Positions 36,356 to 48,216 of a stretch of 60,000 nt of DNA are shown here, piece by piece (position 1 is the stretch's first letter; the number at the start of each line of letters is the position of its first letter). The position numbers were made by a program, and so were the translations under genes. The notes under the pieces were generated by a model. It was not told the DNA's origin, did no database searches, and worked only from the letters and a program-made list of their open reading frames with translations. Source of the stretch: Polytrichum commune. Its lineage: Eukaryota; Streptophyta; Polytrichopsida; Polytrichales; Polytrichaceae. The stretch is taken from the NCBI GenBank assembly GCA_950295325.1, contig OX485803.1, positions 35,791,554 through 35,851,553 of the forward strand, read 5' to 3'.

Positions 36356-39300
36356 TCATGTTGAAGCATCAACTTTGCTCTCATCTTTCAAAGGATTTGT
36401 CAATTCTCTTTTGCTTCCCCAACGAATGGCTCCAATGAACCATGTTGCAAACCGAGGAAAGCAAGCAGTTTCTTCGCCCTGATGATTCTTGGAGCTGTTG
36501 ATATCGTTGAATAATTCAATGATATTCTTTCCCAGCAAGAACAATAAACTTAAGCTCAGGATCCCACCAACAGTAATAGTGGCAAACATATTTGCTCTGT
36601 ATCTCATCACTGGTGGTAGAACCACAATTCCTGCCATCGCAAATGCTAACAAAACAAACAACATGGAGAAACCTAACAAAATGGATGTAATCCAAAGGTT
36701 TCCTCGAAGTTGCTTCACCTCTTGTTTGATGAATATTTTCCTGGCGGGTAGAACACTCCGAGCTCCGGAAATGACAGTGGTGGTGGCACAAAAGAAGGAC
36801 AAACTGTTGAAAACCCAAAACATTCGCAAGATCGGATGATGATCAAATGCAACGTATTGAGGGAATGAAACAGGCGGTGCCGGCAACGAGTCCATGTATT
36901 GTTCTTGATAATATGTTGTGTATCCCAGGGGCGGTTGCAACCACGAAGCAAATGTGACACTCGCAATGAGGGCCGCACCAACCAAGATTGCGTTTGCTGC
37001 GTCTACACTTGCTTGACGGTCTTTGTAAAGTGCATCAATGTAATCTCGAACTTCAGGAGTTCTTCGTAGAAGTTTGAAGATTTCTTGTTTTGAAGGGTTA
37101 CCAAAGATCTCTTCAAGACGAGTGTTTCCATTTTTATCCTCCACTGTAAAGGTGACCGTGTTGAATTTTGTCAACCTCTCGACAACTCCAAAATGATTTT
37201 TCTCAATAGCAATGTCAAGTGCAGATACTCTGGCCTCTTTCTCAACACTACAATCATCAGTATCCGATGATGCTTGAGACGAGAGCGTCTTCATGTTCAC
37301 GTCAACACATCCAACATCAGCTTTGAACTCGTCGAACAAGAAGTCGACGACGTTCACCCACCCATTATCTGCAGCCAGATGAAGTATGCTCTTACCTTCA
37401 TGATTAACGTTGTTCAAGATTTCCACACGAGTTTTGGCTTTGTCTTCCTCGCTTCCCAAGTTCTTGATTGCTGCGTAGATATCTTTCAAGGCCGATTTGC
37501 TCTCTGCTCTTGCAGCAGAAAACAAAGCACTCTCACCATCCTTGTTCTTTTTGTTGGGATTTATGTGCGGCGCCAATAAGAGTGATTTTACCACTTTTTC
37601 CTTCCCATTCCGTGCTGCTAGGTGGAGTGGAGTATCACCATCTTTAGTTACGACATTGACATCCATGTTTTTAACTGCCCAAATTTTCTCAACCACACTT
37701 AAGTGGCCTTCTGCTGCAGCGGCATGTAAAGGATGGTCGCCATGCAACGTCCTTATATTAGGATCCAACGTTGATTTGCCCAGGAGCATGTCCACAATGT
37801 CAACATGTCCATTCCAAGCAGCAAGATAGAGCGCCGACTCGTTATAGGAATTCGAAGTGTCATTTACATCGGTTTCCGGAGATGCGAGGATAGTTTCCAC
37901 AACATCAGGGTGACCGAGCCCAACTGCAATGAGGAGTGGAGATTTTGTGTCCCAAATATCTGTGAAGCTTCCTTTTGAGTTGAGGAGCTCCTGAACCACG
38001 GTTGCATGACCATGTTCGATAGCAATGTCGAGTGCACTAGCACCATTTTCCCCTCCAACATTCACATCTACCTCGACTTTTAATTGCAACAATTTATGAA
38101 CAATACCGGCTTCACCTTTTCTTGCAGCAATGTGTAGCGCACAATTCTCATCGCCATCTTTTAAGTTCACATTCGGGAGAGGGACGTTGGCCAAGAGTTT
38201 GTCAACAATTTCATCGTAACCTTCCCTTGCAGCAATATGAAGAGCAGTGTCGCCACGTCCATTTGTGCAATCCACATCCACTTCGCGTGCATTCATGATC
38301 TTACTGAACATCTCGGCATCACCTCGTTTGGCAGCATAATGAATTGGGAAGTTGCCATAGGAATCTCTCATGTTTGCGTTTATGTTTGGTTCTTGTAAGA
38401 GAATCTCGACTACTTTTTTATGACCTCCTTTGATGGACAAATGGAGTGCAGTCTGGCGGTTGCTGTCATTGATGGCATTCACATCTACCCCTTCTGATGG
38501 TAAAATCTTCGCAACGATCTTGTCGTGGCCCCTTCTTGCAGCTTCATGCAGCGGCGAATTTCCATCACAATCCTTTAAAAATGCTTTTACAGTCCGTATT
38601 TTCATAAGCAAGTCTACGACACCTTCATGACCTTCTCTTGCACTAGTATGCAATGGAGTTTGTTTGTTGTTATTGGTGACGTTTACCTTGACGTCCGGAG
38701 TAGACAAAATTTTGTCGACAATGGCTTCATGGCCTTCTCTTGCAGCTTCGTGAAGAGCACAATCTCCATCCGAGTCCGGGATCCAAACATCGACAGGGGA
38801 ATCCTTCAACATCATGTCGACCACACCGACGTTTCCAAAACATGCAGCAATCTGAAATGGAGTGATGTTATGTTTATTGGTAACATTCACATCCACCCCT
38901 ACGGCTAGAAGTTTTCTAATGATGTCCTCCTTATTATTCATTACCGCAAGGTGGAGAGGGGTGTTGCCGTCTTCATCTGCCAAACCTGTTTGAATTCCCG
39001 GCTTCTCCAAGAGCATGTCAACGATGTTTCCATTAACCTCTTTTGCTATGCACAAATGAAGTGCACTTTGGTGGTGTTTATTAGTAACATTCACATTCAC
39101 CCCTGGTGTTGCTAACAATATTGCAACAACAGCATCATGGCCTTTCTTTGCCGCTCTGTGAAGTGGAGTTTCGTCCCAGTTATCACGTACCTTAGGATCC
39201 ACATTTGGTGCTTTCAAGAGCTTCTCAACAACAGTGTTCTTTCCATTTTCTGCTGCTTTGTGAAGTGGAGTTCTCCCAAGGTAATCGTGTACGGTTGGAT

Positions 39301-40075
39301 CCACTTTGTGTGTGCTCAAAAGCATGTCAACAACGTCTTCATCGCCACACATCGCACCACAGTGGAGAGGTGTCTGATTCATCACGTTTTTGGCGTTAAC
39401 ATCTACTCCTGGTGCTGCTAAAATCCTTTTAACAACTCCTCCGTGACCATTCTTCGCAGCTTTGTGAAGTGGAGTATTTCCACTGTAATCTCCCTTGCAT
39501 AATTTGATCACCTCTACCTCTGAATTCACTTGCAATAGAATATCCACTATCTCATCATGACCTCTCCTTGCAGCAAGGTGGACAGCATTTTTCCCTCTTT
39601 GATTGGTTATCCCAACGTCCACTTTTTGTTCTGTTTGATCTTTGAGTTTTTTCACAACAAGCTTATGGCCTTTCTTTGCAGCATAGTGGATTGGAGTGTT
39701 GCCATCGCAATCTTTACAATTCAAATCAATCTTGGGTTGTTCCAGTAGCACATACACTATGTCTGGATGTCCTTCGCATGCGGCATAGTGAAATGCTGTC
39801 TTCTTGTGCTCGTCAAGGCCATTAACATCGACATCCCCAAACTTCAAGAGTAGATCGAGCACATCAAGTGCACCATCTCTTGCGGCCCGATGAAGAGTCA
39901 AACCCGATATACTCCAAGTACGGTACCTCTTCAACTTCTTGGGATTACATGACTTGGCCCAAGCCTTAAATTGATCAAACTTAACTTTGCCAAAAATTTG
40001 TAGATTGTTTGCAATCTCTCGCAAATCTTTGTCTGATGGCTTCTCAGTTTGAGTCACATCTTGTTGCGAAGCCAT
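36356..40075 (-). CDS. Ankyrin-repeat membrane protein with C-terminal PGG-type domain
   Basis: This is an intact single-exon frame of 1239 residues. About 26 ankyrin repeats run from residue ~58 to ~1000 (typical unit TPLHKAAKNGHGGVV...VDVN). From ~1020 comes a PGG-type domain with four hydrophobic segments at about 1028-1045, 1086-1104, 1128-1151 and 1165-1181. In the first loop the usual PPGGY is PPLGY. In plants, ankyrin-PGG proteins (the ACD6/ITN1 type) sit in membranes with the ankyrins cytosolic and act in defence or stress signalling. That role is family knowledge and is not shown here. The repeat number is well above the 6-10 usual in flowering plants. From about repeat 2 to 17 the units alternate between a V-N-V-T-N type and a D-x-D-G-N type. 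The start at 40075 precedes a plausible soluble leader and no upstream in-frame ATG is evident. Confidence 0.92.
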   Translation of the reverse strand: MASQQDVTQTEKPSDKDLREIANNLQIFGKVKFDQFKAWAKSCNPKKLKRYRTWSISGLTLHRAARDGALDVLDLLLKFGDVDVNGLDEHKKTAFHYAACEGHPDIVYVLLEQPKIDLNCKDCDGNTPIHYAAKKGHKLVVKKLKDQTEQKVDVGITNQRGKNAVHLAARRGHDEIVDILLQVNSEVEVIKLCKGDYSGNTPLHKAAKNGHGGVVKRILAAPGVDVNAKNVMNQTPLHCGAMCGDEDVVDMLLSTHKVDPTVHDYLGRTPLHKAAENGKNTVVEKLLKAPNVDPKVRDNWDETPLHRAAKKGHDAVVAILLATPGVNVNVTNKHHQSALHLCIAKEVNGNIVDMLLEKPGIQTGLADEDGNTPLHLAVMNNKEDIIRKLLAVGVDVNVTNKHNITPFQIAACFGNVGVVDMMLKDSPVDVWIPDSDGDCALHEAAREGHEAIVDKILSTPDVKVNVTNNNKQTPLHTSAREGHEGVVDLLMKIRTVKAFLKDCDGNSPLHEAARRGHDKIVAKILPSEGVDVNAINDSNRQTALHLSIKGGHKKVVEILLQEPNINANMRDSYGNFPIHYAAKRGDAEMFSKIMNAREVDVDCTNGRGDTALHIAAREGYDEIVDKLLANVPLPNVNLKDGDENCALHIAARKGEAGIVHKLLQLKVEVDVNVGGENGASALDIAIEHGHATVVQELLNSKGSFTDIWDTKSPLLIAVGLGHPDVVETILASPETDVNDTSNSYNESALYLAAWNGHVDIVDMLLGKSTLDPNIRTLHGDHPLHAAAAEGHLSVVEKIWAVKNMDVNVVTKDGDTPLHLAARNGKEKVVKSLLLAPHINPNKKNKDGESALFSAARAESKSALKDIYAAIKNLGSEEDKAKTRVEILNNVNHEGKSILHLAADNGWVNVVDFLFDEFKADVGCVDVNMKTLSSQASSDTDDCSVEKEARVSALDIAIEKNHFGVVERLTKFNTVTFTVEDKNGNTRLEEIFGNPSKQEIFKLLRRTPEVRDYIDALYKDRQASVDAANAILVGAALIASVTFASWLQPPLGYTTYYQEQYMDSLPAPPVSFPQYVAFDHHPILRMFWVFNSLSFFCATTTVISGARSVLPARKIFIKQEVKQLRGNLWITSILLGFSMLFVLLAFAMAGIVVLPPVMRYRANMFATITVGGILSLSLLFLLGKNIIELFNDINSSKNHQGEETACFPRFATWFIGAIRWGSKRELTNPLKDESKVDAST

Positions 40076-43000
40076 AGCGGCAAGTCACCACCGTCACTAC
40101 CACGGACGATGCTCTCTTAGATTGTACACTGGCAGTCCATAGCTCAATGGTGATTCAACCAAACCTAACAACAACATAATCAACATTCCACAATCAGGCG
40201 ATAGCCATAAAATTGCAGGTTGTGCATTTACAAATCTCCAAGTCGGGATAAAAAGGGACCTCTCCCCATGAATTCAACACTTGAAAATCAAGAAATACCT
40301 CGTACATATGACTATGAGTAACAAGATTAAAGGAATTATACACAGGGAATTGCTCAAGAGAATATTAAGCTTGTTAAGAAACTTCTTTATTACAGTGCCG
40401 CAGAATGCATCACTGAATCAATCCACAACAATGTAGCAATATCTTGTGAGGAAACAAGAATGGAGGACTATCACTCTACTCTGTGTCGCTCTGTCTACGA
40501 TCGGAAAGACTACTCTACATGTTGTGCACAATGACCTAAATGATAATGTAGCAAGACTACTCCTAACAGAAAAGGATGGATGAAGAATACTTACATCCAA
40601 CAAAGATCAACTCCAACGCAAAGTATTGGACTTTGGAGGTTTCTTTAGCACTCAAGAGTCCTGCACACTCAAAGACAAACGGATTCCATCAACACACATT
40701 CTAGATGATATTGCTTGATCAAGGATATCCCTATAGTAACATGTTGTTCACTAGGCATAAGTGATCATCCAAAAGTTCATTTTGACCGTGGATCCCTGAA
40801 CATCCTGTCACTTGGGGACCTGCAAATATAAAATCTTGCATGGAATCACACAACAAAGAATGTGGAGAATGTGGCTCTCAATGTCTATGGTATGTTGAAG
40901 TCATGTTGTGAAAACATACTCCTCTTGACATACACTAAGCTTAAAACAATTACACAGGGGGTTTTCCAACTTGAAGTATGGAAGTAGTGTTATCAAGAAT
41001 ACAAATCAACTCAATGTTGTGGGGGAAACATATTATCTCTAACATGACATAATTTCTGCAGGTGACATGTTTTTTGGTTCATTCAATGTGCCAATATCTC
41101 CCGAATGATGTACTTTTGGTCTCTCTATATGGAGGCCAAACTACAACACTTTGAGAAAGGTCAGTGGAGTGGTAAGATTACATCCCAGTTTGCATAGGTT
41201 GGCTAAGCTTCAACTCTATCTATACCAGTATGAGGTTGGCACATGCCACCTCATAAAGTGTTTCTTTAGGCATAATACAAGTCGAAGTGCTTGCATGACA
41301 CCAATGGCAAGCACATATATGTGTAGTGTAATACACATGATCAATTCACATGTTAGAAAAATCTTCAGCCCGCACATTCCTTGCAGAATCCAATAACTAT
41401 GCCATCAGTTTTGAACAATCATTGCATACCAGTGAGATCTGTGCCGCTTATGCAGCTCCTATTTGTTGATAGTACTTCTTAAAGACTATTATGCACTATG
41501 CCCATGGCACCATGAGTTGACGTAAGGTAGAAATACGATAACCCGTGAAAATAAGGTGATTTGCATTGGAGATCTGGTCTGACAATCATGAGATAATTTT
41601 CCAAGATAGACAAGAAGGATTCACAAAAAATGCAAGTTGTTTCGTATTTTTTTGCCCTATACAAAAAAATGCTACAATTTTTCAAAGTGGAAATTTGTCC
41701 AAACCCCTACTCGTTCACTAGATCCTTCCTACACTGAACATGGTAATCCGCATTTTCATACAAAACATCGCTTAAATCAGTTACCTCATGAGTACATTAA
41801 TGCTTGACTCCCATTGGCTACACTAAGTGTACACGCATAGAAGTTGCTGCCGAGCCATGATCGGTTTTAGAAATGGCACTTCACCATTATGACGGTGGTC
41901 TAGTGCATGGCTAGAGGATGGTTAATGGGTTATGGTATTTCTACCTTATATGCTTACAGACCAAAGATACGGGCCAAGATGTGAAAGAGCACATCAACCG
42001 ATAAAAAAAAAAATATGCATTTACTACTCATGAGCATGCAAGTGATGAATGAAGGGGTCATAAATCTACTCTACAAATCTCTTCAAGAGTAGGATGACCA
42101 TTGTGTTGGCTAGACTCTATGAGCATCTATAGATGGTCAATCATAAACTCCAGTGCAACTCTGCAACTTCAATCAGATACTTTAAGCAAGGTGCTTGTTT
42201 TAGAGATTCCGTGCTTCAGCCTACTCTTGACAATCGGGTACGTTGTTGGTGGCATGCGACCCTATTTGCAACAAGCCTAATTCTCACAACCCATTTTGTG
42301 AAACATTGAGGCATGATAACAGATTGAACATGACAGAACTCAAAATATGATAAAATTCAGTACCTATGATTCGGTGAGGCAAACAACTCTGACACTTCTA
42401 AGAAAATGCCACCAACGCCACTGGATTTCGAATGAAGGAGATCACTGATGAAGAAAACAACAGAAACGTCAAAAGTCAGAGAAATGCAGGTACATGAAGT
42501 CCCTCTTGTCTCCCTCCCATATTTGCCATACCTTGCAAAATGAGCTCCACATTTTGCTACTTAATCTCAACATGCAAAATTTAATGAGCACGCAGTGGAA
42601 TCCACTACCATGCATTCACAGTTCTATTAGCATGCTTTCTCTTTGAGATCCTAGGCCCTGAGATCCATGTTTGAAGTCAAGCCGGGGACAGACTATATCT
42701 GTAGCACCTGTAGTCGTCAGCATCTTTGCAACCTGGTTTGGGGTTGCTAGAACATTTTAAGTACTGTTTTTGTAATGATTTCGATATATATACGAAATTT
42801 TAACATTATAAATTATAACAAATTTATAAGATCTCGTACTACAACATTAATGGTATTTAGTGTCACATGTGTAATAGTGTCACTTATCCTAGTTCAAGGC
42901 ATATGCTAGGTCACAATGATGATTAACAACTTCACCATAAGTGCCACCTCATGACACTTGGCGTTCAAGTGCGCTTATTAAAATCTTGGGATGAGTATGT

Positions 43001-44128
43001 TGAATAGTGTTATGAGATGCATGCCATGTTACACAATTGTCTACAAGTTGACTGAAGTCTACACACATATGACTGTTTCCATTAGAATGCTCAAAAATAT
43101 CTTCCTCTTACAAAAATGTAAACACATGACACTTACCATTAGAACGATAAAATATATCTCTCCCTTGCATACTAATACGCAAGACTACCATCTAAACTAT
43201 CCCAACATACTACTATATGAATGTCATAATTTATACATTTTCTCACTTTAAGGAGTTACTTATGTTGATGAATGGAATCACATTGGCAAATAGTAGGCGT
43301 GACACTTTGTGACCTCTAGGCAATTAGTTTAGGCCCTCTGCAACTAGTGTCTGCGACACTAGATACCAGAAACGGTGCAGTAGAAGTACAAATAACTACC
43401 TATGGTGGTCTGGATTGCGACCCCTGCATTAAAATCATTCCTTGTAAGTCGTTCTGAAAACGCCATTTGCAAATGTGAGCCATTTCTAATTCAAACACAA
43501 ATGGTATCACTGGATTCCTAGCTCCCCATGCCCACTTTAAGCATGTGACACGTCGTCGTGAGAACAATTCATCAATCCATTGGAGGCAGTTAGAAGTGAT
43601 TTAGAAACGGATGTTCTAACCGGCAGAGTTGCCAAGCCCGGGGATTCCAAGCTCCCTACGCTCACCCCGAAACTAAATGACACCTGACACAGCCAGCATC
43701 TTACTTCGTGGCGACTTAAAACACTTTCAGTGTGTCAAGATTCCACCCTTTCTGAAACATAACCAAGAGCTCTGACTGTAAACCAAGCAGCTTGGGACCA
43801 GCTTACTGCTCCTCACAAAGCCTACATCGGTGAATGAAACTAAAGAACAGCTGATCACAGAAATTACGAGATGGGATCATCACTGAGACCGGTTCACCCG
43901 GGTCTGGAAACTAAGATGACTCCTTATGTCCCCATCGATTGAGCGTGAAGGAAGACGGCCGGGTTAGAGAGGCAGGCATCGTAAACATCAGGAAACACGA
44001 GCGACTGTCTGCTGCATCGAATTTCCACGAGCGGACATGAGCAGCTAATCGGCAACAAGAGAAGTGGACCTACATTACTTACTTAAGAATGAGAATGAGA
44101 ATGGGGAGGCGTGCGTGGCTGCGGACTA
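40076..44128. other. Gene-free DNA, possibly 5' untranslated introns of the ankyrin-PGG gene
   Basis: No coding gene was recognised. Composition is AT-rich to about 43500, then richer in GC. If the promoter-like segment at 44131-44281 serves the ankyrin-PGG gene, most of this stretch would be 5' untranslated intron. The acceptor could not be fixed. Confidence 0.3.
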
Positions 44129-44281
44129 ACCTTGCGCATCAAACGTGAGGGCCTGGATCGGCGATTGAAGAAACAAAACAAAATGCCGACGGAATGGAGA
44201 GGCAGGATTCCGACAGCGGGAGCTCGGAGAAGCAAGGGCCCAAGAGGATCCTCCTTGGGAGGAGAATCGAGGAGCTTTATA
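44129..44281 (-). promoter_or_regulatory. Candidate minus strand promoter and untranslated first exon
   Basis: On the minus strand, TATAAAG lies at 44281-44275 in a GC-richer island. About 145 bases downstream is GCGCAAG followed by GTTAGT, a good plant donor (exon end at 44131). That fits a short 5' exon transcribed toward the ankyrin-PGG gene 4 kb away. The plus strand 76-codon frame at 44111-44341 overlaps it and shows no motif. This is inference only; it may equally belong to an undetected gene. Confidence 0.3.
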
Positions 44282-44341
44282 GAAGAATGGGTAAACTTCG
44301 TGAGTGGATGGACAGAACCATGGGGTGCTCTTTCTCGTTAG

Positions 44342-46430
44342 GCAGGATCTGGCTACACTGATTATCCCAATTAGTGCTTGTTACTATTCGAAGTTACTCG
44401 GCAGTATAACTATTTATTTATTGAGAATGTAATGATTTACCAAGCATAGTTATTTATCTTCTACAATGCCCGAACAACCTATTGAACTTTGTTAGTAAAA
44501 ATTGAACTCATGAATAAGATGTTACCACATTGCGGAACGCCAATTAGTAATAATACGCAGTGAATGCGATAATCAGTGTTGTGTAGGCTCGTGCTATATA
44601 TGAGGCCATAAATGGAAAGTCTTCTTGATAGGGCCTCTTTGAGTTGGGCCCCATCACTATTGCCCAGGTAAAAGGGGTCTACAAAAACCTTGACCCCTGT
44701 ATGTTTGTGGTTACTTCATCTAAGGTGGATCGATCCCTCTAGGCCATTTTGGGGTTTATGCATGATGCTAATCATGGGTCAAAACTTCTTTTAAACAAAG
44801 ATACATACTGTAATATAATTGGTTTCTTTTTCACATTGGGTGATGTTGGTGGGGGTCCAACTTGAAGAGATGAGTGTCTAGGTAGAGAGAGAATTATTGC
44901 ATACAAGCAAATCTCTCATTCATCTACCATAAAAGCCCTTAAATAGTATGCATGCAGCTTGTAGGTTACTCACTTTTAGTCAATTTGACATTGGAACTAG
45001 TTCTAGAAACCCCGAGTTAATCTAATCCAAGTCATTTGAGATGAATTGGCCACAAACCTACAAGGGGTCGAGTTTATATGTTGGATAGATAAATTAAATA
45101 TGAAATGTACACTCGTAGGTGAATATTTCCTCTCCCCGGTGTCTAGCCCTATCCCAAACTTAGATGGCCTGGATATATGCATTTGTACTTGGTTGTTTTC
45201 TGAATAACTTACACTCTAGAATTGTAGAAAAAAGAAGAAGAAAGAAACATTCATGTTCATGTGGCGACATGAATGAGAGCCCATTTACGTGGTAACATGA
45301 TGTTAATAATATGGTATTCCATGATGCAGTGTAAGATGTATGGCCTTCCTTTGGGAAGGTGGGCTCTATAGGATAAAGAGAGGCTTGTGGGTGCAAGCAT
45401 AGTAAAGTGGACCAAATAAGTGCTCAAGTATCTAACCATAAGCTTTATGGTCAAACATCTAAACGTAGTAGAAAACAAATGTTGTCTAAATTGGATCTTT
45501 TTGTTCATGATTTTAAATTGTTGTATTTAGTACTCAAATATAGAATATCAAGATGATATCTTCAAAACTTATCATTAAAAGTTGAAAGTAGACGCATGTA
45601 CCACATTTATGCAAAATTGCTTAAGTTGACGGAAATAGGTTTGTCTACTCTATGTTCCATAAAAGTGGACATGAAGAAATCATCATATCTAATTTTTAAA
45701 GTTAGTGCATCCCAATCCACCCTACATGAGCTCCCATATTTGGCCCTAAGCCAAAATGAAGCTTGCAAGGTGGAACATGCTCAGTGCATCATTTATGGTA
45801 TTTAGTGTACACTATTTGCGAAGGACCTAAACTAAATGCCTTTGAGAAGTCTCAACATTTCACATCTACTAATTGTCCATATGATACTATCCATCATCAT
45901 AAAATTTCACTATTTTATGTGAAAAAATATTTACATCATGCCAAATTTTAGCATAGCACATTGGGATACTTGAGATGATAGATTTGCGTTTCAATATGCA
46001 AAGAGAAAATATTATTCAGCATATGGATAGCCAATGACATTATTACACATGTGACACTAAACACCAGAACCGGTATAGCACACATGAAATATTTAGTACA
46101 TTGGGCATATGTGAAGAGGAAGAACCATGAATGAATTATGGATCACATTAGCTAAAGTTTAGTGTTTCAAGCTTAGAATGGTTCCAGATGCTTCTACCTT
46201 GAGTTTCCATGCACGTTGCAATGTCGTGGCCCTCTTTATACCTTCTTGTCTCATTTTCTTACTTATATGATTGTTATTCAATCTCTAACACATAATCTAG
46301 GTATGTAGAATATGTGGAAGGAAATACATAGGAGTGGTATGTTTGAATATCTTATGATTTTGGGAAATTCACTCAAGGTTCAAATCCAAATACGAAGAAA
46401 TGCCCATAGAGGTTGCACACCAATGCCACG
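44342..46430. other. Gene-free AT-rich DNA with dispersed repeats
   Basis: No supportable gene. The segment near 45527-45583 (TAGAATATCAAGAT, then ATCTTCAAA, then TATCATTAAAAGT) repeats the one near 10328-10383 in the same orientation. A 26-base block at 46041-46066 is the inverted copy of 42851-42876 with one mismatch. Confidence 0.5.
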
Positions 46431-46939
46431 TATATCCGATTAAATGGAATTCATATCGGCACTAATTGTTTAAAAAATGTATGAAAAGTTACTATAAATC
46501 ATTTCTTAGTACAAATTCTTGAATAAGTGAAAAGAAAGGCATGTTCAAAATTTTTAATTTGAAGAGTTAATTATATCCTTGGCAGGAATTGAACCTAGCA
46601 ATGCCTTCACCGCTTGAAGGCCAAGGGTCCCCCAATTCTTCATAAAAGCAATTAGATTTGGTCATGAAAAGGTTGCATAATTCAAAAAGTTTAAGGTTTA
46701 GGGTACTTCCTCAAGTGCATCACCAGATGCCCCAGACAAATAGCGCTCTGGATGCTGAAATCAAGTAACTCACAAGAAGAATTGGCTACATTTCCGGGAC
46801 ATTTTTTGGTCCATCGGTTAATTGCCGGAGGATTGAAATTACAGTCGGATTGCCATCCGGTGGTTGGAAATTTGGACCGGCCATGAGGGGAAATCCATCG
46901 GCTAATAATGAACTAGCCGTCGGTTTTCCCCGAACATAG
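46431..46939 (+). repeat. Dispersed repeat copy A, ~0.5 kb, left-truncated relative to 57397-58059
   Basis: It is nearly identical, apart from scattered substitutions and small indels, to about 57543-58059 in the same orientation, and ends at the same ...CCCCGAACATAG. The shared tail contains a strong hairpin (GGGGAAATCCATCGGCTA against TAGCCGTCGGTTTTCCCC). It also holds, on the minus strand, a box-B-like GGTTCAATTCC with a short flanking CCTTGGC/GCCAAGG pair. No protein is encoded. Confidence 0.8.
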
Positions 46940-47212
46940 CCTTCCCCTTCCCCTCCCCTCCGTTCCGAACCAAAGTTTCATCCATCAAGAGCATGCTCTT
47001 GAAATGTTGTGTTCCCCATGTTGTCCCTTATGAGGAAAACGATGCAAGGAACACCGTATTTATCAATAATATCCTCTCTATGAAAGAGAATTTGTCTTGT
47101 TTGTTTTTGGGATCCACTAAAATATCGCCTAGATTAGTCACACCTGTAGGATTCGGAGTGGACCTCTCATCCACAAAGAATGGCATGGAATCCTCTATGA
47201 TGTAAGATAGTA

Positions 47213-47661
47213 CAGTCTACCCTCTATAAATGTTAACCCTCGGGAGTGGATCAAAGTTAACATTTATAGAGGTGTTAACAGTTAACAATTATTAAATTAC
47301 TTTTTTGAGCAATATACAAATCTTAACATTTACAAATATAAGCAATTGTCAAGAGTCCTTGTGAGAGAATACCATTCATAAAATTGCAAACCCAATCAAA
47401 ACTTTATTCAATATCAAGTTTACAAATCACTTGAGAGAGAGAGAGAGGAATGTAACTGGATGTGAAGTTTTTATCATCCATATTATGGTTGTATTTCATT
47501 CGTTAACATTTATAGAGTCAAATTTACAAAGAAGGGAGTACCATTATGTTAACAGTTAACACGTTTAACATTTATAGTGTGCAATATGTGGGGAGTAGAA
47601 GAAAGTTAACATTTAGAGAGGGTTAACACTTATAGGTGTAACATTTATAGAGGGTGGACTG
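47213..47661. mobile_element. 449-bp TA-flanked Emigrant/pogo-like MITE
   Basis: The ends are CAGTCTACCCTCTATAAATG and the inverted copy of CAGTCCACCCTCTATAAATG, about 23 of 24 bases matching. TA lies outside both (47211-47212 and 47662-47663). The interior has at least five sub-terminal copies of GTTAACATTTATAG in both orientations. There is no transposase frame. The CAGT start, the CCTCTATAAAT core and the TA target closely match what is known of plant Emigrant/Lemi-type (pogo family) MITEs. Confidence 0.88.
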
Positions 47662-48123
47662 TATTTGAATATAAGGAGCATCTTTCCTTCCCATTTTGGA
47701 GGATACGTTGACCAAAATATACGCAAACACTTTCTAGACCCAATATACACCAAGACTCCACCCGAGAAGATCAACAAATTGTCATTTTTTTAGGTTATGG
47801 ATCGTGCTTCCCTTGGTCACATCCAACAAAGCAATGTACCATCGGATTCTAATGGTCACTTTGCACGACATAGGTGTCAAAAGAGTCTTCCTTAAATGGT
47901 CTCCACAAGTTGTCTTGAGTTTCACCCAATGTCATCGCTCTAGTTTATTAGTCAAAATAGACATGGCCCCTAATAGCTCAATTAAGACAACAACACCATT
48001 AGATTTATCATGATGTAGGGGTCCTTAGCAAAGCTTCTTTCAATTGTGTCAAAACTCAATGGTGATGGCAACATGGTTGTTGACCACCTATGCCCATTCC
48101 CACCCATAGAGCTAAGGTAGATA

Positions 48124-48214
48124 CAATCCGCCCTCTGTAAGTGTTTAACATTTCTATTTGGGGGGTTATATTGTCCCCAAATTAGGATTGTTAACACTTA
48201 TAAAGAGAAAATTG
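48124..48214 (+). mobile_element. 91-bp TA-flanked Emigrant-like MITE, second copy
   Basis: Flanked by TA at 48122-48123 and 48215-48216. It matches the 35337-35427 element in inverted orientation over its full 91 bp. The left end has CCGCCCTCTGTAAGTG, and the right end has GTTAACACTTATAAAG followed by AGAAAATTG. Confidence 0.75.
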
Positions 48215-48216
48215 TA

